NCBI GenBank assembly: GCA_018969885.1 | Contig: JAGWXN010000112.1 | Location: 1-9,941, forward strand | Direction: 5' to 3' | Length of the DNA: 9,941 nucleotides | Origin: Betaproteobacteria bacterium | Lineage (GTDB): Bacteria; Pseudomonadota; Gammaproteobacteria; Burkholderiales; Burkholderiaceae | Part shown: positions 7,179 to 9,941 of the stretch, piece after piece | Position numbering within the stretch: position 1 is the first letter of the stretch | How the letters are laid out: every line of letters starts with the position of its first letter | Made by a program: the position numbers and the translations under genes | Notes under the pieces: model-generated | What the model was told of the DNA's origin: nothing | The model's database searches: none | Seen by the model: only the letters and a program-made list of their open reading frames with translations

Positions 7179-8815
7179 CCCCCCTCAAGCACACCATTCG
7201 GATGCCGGATCAGCATGCCCGCATGACCCACCGCCTCATCCCAGGCGCCTATCGTCTCCACCTCGTGGCCCCAGGCGCGTAGCCGCGCGACCACCGCAGG
7301 ATCAAAGCGCGACTCAAGCTTAAGCGAATCGCTCGCCTTGCCCCAGGTCCGCCCCAGCAGCCAGCGCGGCCGCGCAATCGCCTGCTGCGGTGTATCGCCA
7401 AAATAGCGCATCCGGGAAAAGATCGTGGCCTGGGTCTGGGGCTGACCGTCACCGCCCATGGTGCCGTAAACCACAAGCCTCCCATCATCGAGCCGTGCGA
7501 GCGCCGGGTTAAGCGTGTGAAAGGGCTTCTTGCCCGGCTCGAGCGTGTTGATGTGAGTCGGATCGAGCGAAAAACTTGCGCCGCGGTTCTGCCAGTTGAC
7601 ACCCGACTCGGGCAGCACCACGCCGCTTCCGAACTCGTGATAGATGCTCTGGATGAACGACACAGCAACCCCCTGCGCATCGATCACGCCCATCCAGATG
7701 GTGTCGCCCGGATCGGTTCGCCGACCCCAGGGTGCCGCGCGCGCCGGATCAAACTGACCCGCCAGGGCATCGAGACGCTCCGGGCTCAGCAGTTCGCGGG
7801 CATCGAGCTTCATGAAGGCGGGGTCGGTCACATGGGCATCGCGGACCCGGAAGGCGAGCTTGGTGGCCTCGACCTGCGCGTGGATGAAGGCCGCACCTTC
7901 CGGGCCGGCAAGGGCATCGGTCCCGGGCGTCATCCAGGCGCTGCGCGCGCCCATCCGGGCCATCAGGCCGAGGATCATGAGCGAGACCACGCCCTGCGAG
8001 GGCGGCACCATGTTAAAGAGCGCCGACTGGTGTGCCGACAGCGCCAACGGATCGACCAGCCGGGCGTGATGCACCTTCAGGTCGGCGAGCGAGAGGGGGC
8101 TCCCGACCGCGGCAAGCTCGGCCGCCAGCTGTCGGGCGAGCGCCCCTCGATAAAACGTCTCGGTGCCCTCGCGAGCGATCCGGGAAAGCGTGTGAGCGAG
8201 CCGGGGCTGACGAAAGAGCGCACCGCGCGCAGGCGCCGCACCATTCACCAGAAACGTCTCGGTAAAACCATGGATTCCCGCTATTTCGGCCTTTTTCGCA
8301 TCAGTAAGCGCCTGCTGACTCAGGGTCACCGGGGCACCCTCCCGGGCCAGAAACACGGCATCTTCCAGCAACCGGGAAAGCGGCAACCGGCCGCCCAGCG
8401 CCTGTTGGGAGAGTATCTGGGCCGCGCCCCAACCCGACACGGTGCCAGCCACGGTGAGTGCGGCAAGGCCGCCCCGAAACGGAATCGTGGCACTGCGTCC
8501 GGCCTCATGGCCCTTCACCGAGCCCGCCGAACCCTGCGGCCCGATGCCCTGCCGGGCATACCAATCGCGGGTCGCCGCGCGGGCGCTCGCACCGCTCGCA
8601 TCGATGCCGCCGGGCACGCCGCCCGGGCCGCTGATCACCCAAAAGCCATCGCCCCCGATGGCATTCATATGTGGATAGACCACCGCGATGGTGGCCGCAG
8701 CGGCAATCATCGCCTCGAGCGCATTGCCGCCTTCTCGCAGAACCGCCAGCGCCGACTGCGCGGCGAGGCTATGGGGGGCGACCGCGATTCCGCGGCGGGC
8801 AAAGGTCGATTGCAT
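7139..8815 (-). CDS. Gamma-glutamyltranspeptidase-family N-terminal nucleophile hydrolase
   Basis: A 558-residue protein of the GGT family (MEROPS T3), which self-cleaves to free an N-terminal threonine and hydrolyses gamma-glutamyl or other amide bonds. The N-terminus RGIAVAPHSLAAQSALAVLR leads into GGNALEAMIAAA and MNAIGGDGFW, typical of the large subunit. The likely cleavage and nucleophile site is PGDTIWMGVID with T372, followed by SFIQSIYHEFGSGVVLP and GTMGGDGQPQTQ (451-462) in the small subunit. The nucleophile context is GDT-I and not the TTH of classical GGT, as in YwrD-like and oxamate-amidohydrolase-like relatives. There is no signal peptide, so it should be cytoplasmic and is unlikely to be a periplasmic glutathione GGT. 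The ATG at 8815 has AGGA 7 bases upstream and sits where homology begins; the frame continues to 8995 without similarity. It lies 110 bases after the racemase-family gene. Family is firm, substrate unknown. Confidence 0.9.
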   Translation of the reverse strand: MQSTFARRGIAVAPHSLAAQSALAVLREGGNALEAMIAAAATIAVVYPHMNAIGGDGFWVISGPGGVPGGIDASGASARAATRDWYARQGIGPQGSAGSVKGHEAGRSATIPFRGGLAALTVAGTVSGWGAAQILSQQALGGRLPLSRLLEDAVFLAREGAPVTLSQQALTDAKKAEIAGIHGFTETFLVNGAAPARGALFRQPRLAHTLSRIAREGTETFYRGALARQLAAELAAVGSPLSLADLKVHHARLVDPLALSAHQSALFNMVPPSQGVVSLMILGLMARMGARSAWMTPGTDALAGPEGAAFIHAQVEATKLAFRVRDAHVTDPAFMKLDARELLSPERLDALAGQFDPARAAPWGRRTDPGDTIWMGVIDAQGVAVSFIQSIYHEFGSGVVLPESGVNWQNRGASFSLDPTHINTLEPGKKPFHTLNPALARLDDGRLVVYGTMGGDGQPQTQATIFSRMRYFGDTPQQAIARPRWLLGRTWGKASDSLKLESRFDPAVVARLRAWGHEVETIGAWDEAVGHAGMLIRHPNGVLEGGYDPRSDGAVAGF

Positions 8816-8903
8816 ACGTGCATCCTGGTGGCGGGTCGAAACCGTGCGACGCCGACAAGGCAAGCGCCCAGTCCGCCATCGCTCAAGGCTCGATGATAAG
8901 TTC

Positions 8904-8921
8904 CAGGCCGTCCGCGGCCTG
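8904..8921 (-). terminator. Short GC hairpin after the racemase-family stop codon
   Basis: A 7-bp perfect stem (CAGGCCG/CGGCCTG) with a 4-base loop sits 4 bases after the racemase-family TAA. Read on the minus strand it is followed by GGAACTTATC, with no T-run, so it is not a standard Rho-independent terminator. It could partly attenuate transcription into the GGT-family gene, protect the upstream mRNA end, or be chance in GC-rich DNA. Confidence 0.3.
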
Positions 8922-8925
8922 CGGT

Positions 8926-9606
8926 TTACCGCACCCGGCTGCGGGCTTCCCAGCCCGCACGTAATTTCTCGACCGCGGTCCCCGGGGTATCCCACACCGG
9001 AATGGGGCAGGCGGCGCGCGCCGCCTCAAGCGCGCGCGCCATGGAAAACTGTCCGAGCGCAAGCGCCTCATAGCGCCCCGCGAGCGTCACGCACTGGTCG
9101 ACCACCTTCTGATCATGATCGGGTGCACCAAACGCGTCCGGCACCCAGACAAAGTCGACCTGCGGCACAACGCCCGCGAGCGCTGCTTGCGCCGCCAGTT
9201 CTGTGCGCAAGGCCTCGAGCGAGGCGGGAAACGTGACCAGCACAGCGGTTCGCCCGCGCGTTGCGAGCAGGCGGTCAAACAGCGCTTCATTGGGGGTCAG
9301 CACCGGAAAAGCCTGTTCGCGCCGAACCCGTCCGATCGCCTGGGCGAACGCCGAGCAGGTAAAGAGGAGCGCATCGGCACCCATGAGCGCGGCATACCGG
9401 CCCAGGTGCTCAAACCGCGCGACGATATCGGGATGAGCTGGCCCGAGGCGCGCGCCATCAGTAGAGAGCGATTCATCGAGCACATGAATGGGTTCCACCT
9501 GCGGCCACCCCGCCCTGAAGGCGCGATCGGCCGGTGGCATCGACACCTGTCCTGCGCTCACCAGCACGATGCGGGGCTGATCGCCCGGCGCAAGCGGTGC
9601 GCTCAT
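8926..9606 (-). CDS. Asp/Glu racemase-superfamily protein with a single recognisable catalytic cysteine
   Basis: A 226-residue protein of the aspartate/glutamate/hydantoin racemase superfamily, which also includes arylmalonate decarboxylases and maleate isomerases. These enzymes deprotonate and reprotonate a carbon next to a carboxylate using two opposed thiols. The first half shows DALLFTCSAFAQAIG (78-92) with C84 at the usual first-cysteine position. In the second half, where a Cys motif is expected, the sequence is ALALGQFSMARAL (181-193), so the second thiol is missing. C172 and C200 lie nearby but outside the expected motif. DTPGTAVEKL near the C-terminus fits the family. It has no signal peptide. 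The ATG overlaps the stop of the upstream receptor gene (ATGA), so the two are probably translated together. Racemase activity is doubtful; a decarboxylase or isomerase-like activity is more plausible, but the substrate is unknown. Confidence 0.85.
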   Translation of the reverse strand: MSAPLAPGDQPRIVLVSAGQVSMPPADRAFRAGWPQVEPIHVLDESLSTDGARLGPAHPDIVARFEHLGRYAALMGADALLFTCSAFAQAIGRVRREQAFPVLTPNEALFDRLLATRGRTAVLVTFPASLEALRTELAAQAALAGVVPQVDFVWVPDAFGAPDHDQKVVDQCVTLAGRYEALALGQFSMARALEAARAACPIPVWDTPGTAVEKLRAGWEARSRVR

Positions 9607-9941
9607 TCGGGCCGGATACCGGCGTCTTTCACCACCTTCACCGCGCGCGTCATCTCATCTCGAAGCAGCGCAGCCAGCGCATCAGGGCCGCCAACCATCG
9701 GATCAAAGCCGTTGGCCTGTATCCGCCTTGCCGCATCAGGCTGCGCGAGCACCGTCTGGATCTCGCGATCGAGACGAGCAATGATCTCGCGAGGGACGCC
9801 CGCCGGCGCAAACACCGCCACCCAGGCGGAGTATTCAAAACCGGCGAGCCCGGACTCGGCCACGGTCGCGAGCTCAGGCGCATCCGCAAGCCGCGCGGGG
9901 CTGGTTACGCCGAGCGAGCGCAGCCGCCCGCTCCGAATATG
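9603..9941 (-). CDS. Bug/TctC-family tripartite tricarboxylate transport receptor (C-terminal fragment)
   Basis: The last 112 codons of a minus-strand gene that begins beyond the right edge; the frame is open to base 9941. The visible part reads SGRLRSLGVTSPARLADAPE, then LATVAESGLAGFEYSAWVAV, then FAPAGVPREIIARLDREIQT. These are the hallmarks of the C-terminal lobe of Bug (TctC) periplasmic solute receptors: the G-x-LR-LGVTS-x-R strand, the T/V-AE-GL-GFE segment and the FAPAGVP helix start. Such receptors bind carboxylates, amino acids or aromatic acids in the periplasm and are greatly expanded in Burkholderiales, many without a linked membrane partner. The signal peptide would be in the missing N-terminal part. 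The stop codon overlaps the start of the racemase-family gene, suggesting that its ligand is the substrate, or a precursor of it, for that enzyme. Confidence 0.92.
   Translation of the reverse strand, partial: HIRSGRLRSLGVTSPARLADAPELATVAESGLAGFEYSAWVAVFAPAGVPREIIARLDREIQTVLAQPDAARRIQANGFDPMVGGPDALAALLRDEMTRAVKVVKDAGIRPE

Noticed and set aside
7130..7190. Bidirectional terminator between the convergent genes
   Set aside because: The coding regions overlap here and I see no stable stem followed by a T-run on either strand.
7517..8896. Long plus-strand open frame (459 codons) antisense to the GGT-family gene
   Set aside because: Its composition is dominated by Arg, Gly and Ala with no motif, and the minus strand encodes a clear GGT-family protein. 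It is a shadow frame.
8816..8995. 60-codon N-terminal extension of the GGT-family frame
   Set aside because: No GGT similarity, overlaps the racemase-family coding end, and a well-placed AGGA precedes the ATG at 8815.

Overview
The window is GC-rich, densely coded bacterial DNA, most likely from a betaproteobacterium of the Burkholderiales type. The reasons are the overall base composition, a Bug/TctC-type receptor gene, and an arn cluster in which ArnA is encoded by two genes. The ArnT key residues also match my recollection of the Cupriavidus enzyme at a constant offset. This assignment is inferred from content only. There is no tRNA, rRNA, insertion sequence, CRISPR array or prophage, and no gene-free stretch over 300 bases.

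Bases 1 to about 6282 (minus strand) are a near-complete operon for adding 4-amino-4-deoxy-L-arabinose (Ara4N) to lipid A, the modification that confers polymyxin and cationic-peptide resistance. The transcriptional order is arnT (transferase), an ArnE-like flippase subunit, arnB (aminotransferase), arnC (undecaprenyl-phosphate transferase), the ArnA formyltransferase gene, the ArnA decarboxylase/dehydrogenase gene, and arnD (deformylase, cut by the window start). The genes are chained by 4-base ATGA or GTGA overlaps, or by gaps of 4 and 24 bases. UDP-glucuronate is oxidatively decarboxylated (ArnA-DH), transaminated (ArnB), formylated (ArnA-FT), transferred to undecaprenyl phosphate (ArnC), deformylated (ArnD), flipped (ArnE-like) and transferred to lipid A in the periplasm (ArnT). 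Compared with the enterobacterial arnBCADTEF order, arnT and the flippase come first, ArnA is split, and only one flippase subunit is present.

Bases 6283 to 6446 are the divergent control region between arnT and a plus-strand glyoxalase-like gene. It contains a perfect 17-bp inverted repeat with a 30-base spacer, built from CGCGAG/CTCGCG hexamers and flanked on each side by promoter-like hexamers. No PmrA-box-like sequence is visible.

Bases 6447 to 9941 hold an unrelated metabolic group: a plus-strand glyoxalase-like (VOC) gene, and on the minus strand a Bug/TctC receptor (partial), an Asp/Glu-racemase-family protein and a gamma-glutamyltranspeptidase-family hydrolase. The receptor and racemase genes overlap by ATGA. 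This looks like a small uptake and catabolism set for an unknown carboxylate or amide. The glyoxalase and GGT-family genes overlap tail to tail by 40 bp.

Most of the window is recognisable biology and I see no clearly new system. The items most worth following up are the palindromic control region, the single-subunit flippase with the split ArnA, and the uncharacterised receptor-racemase-GGT set.
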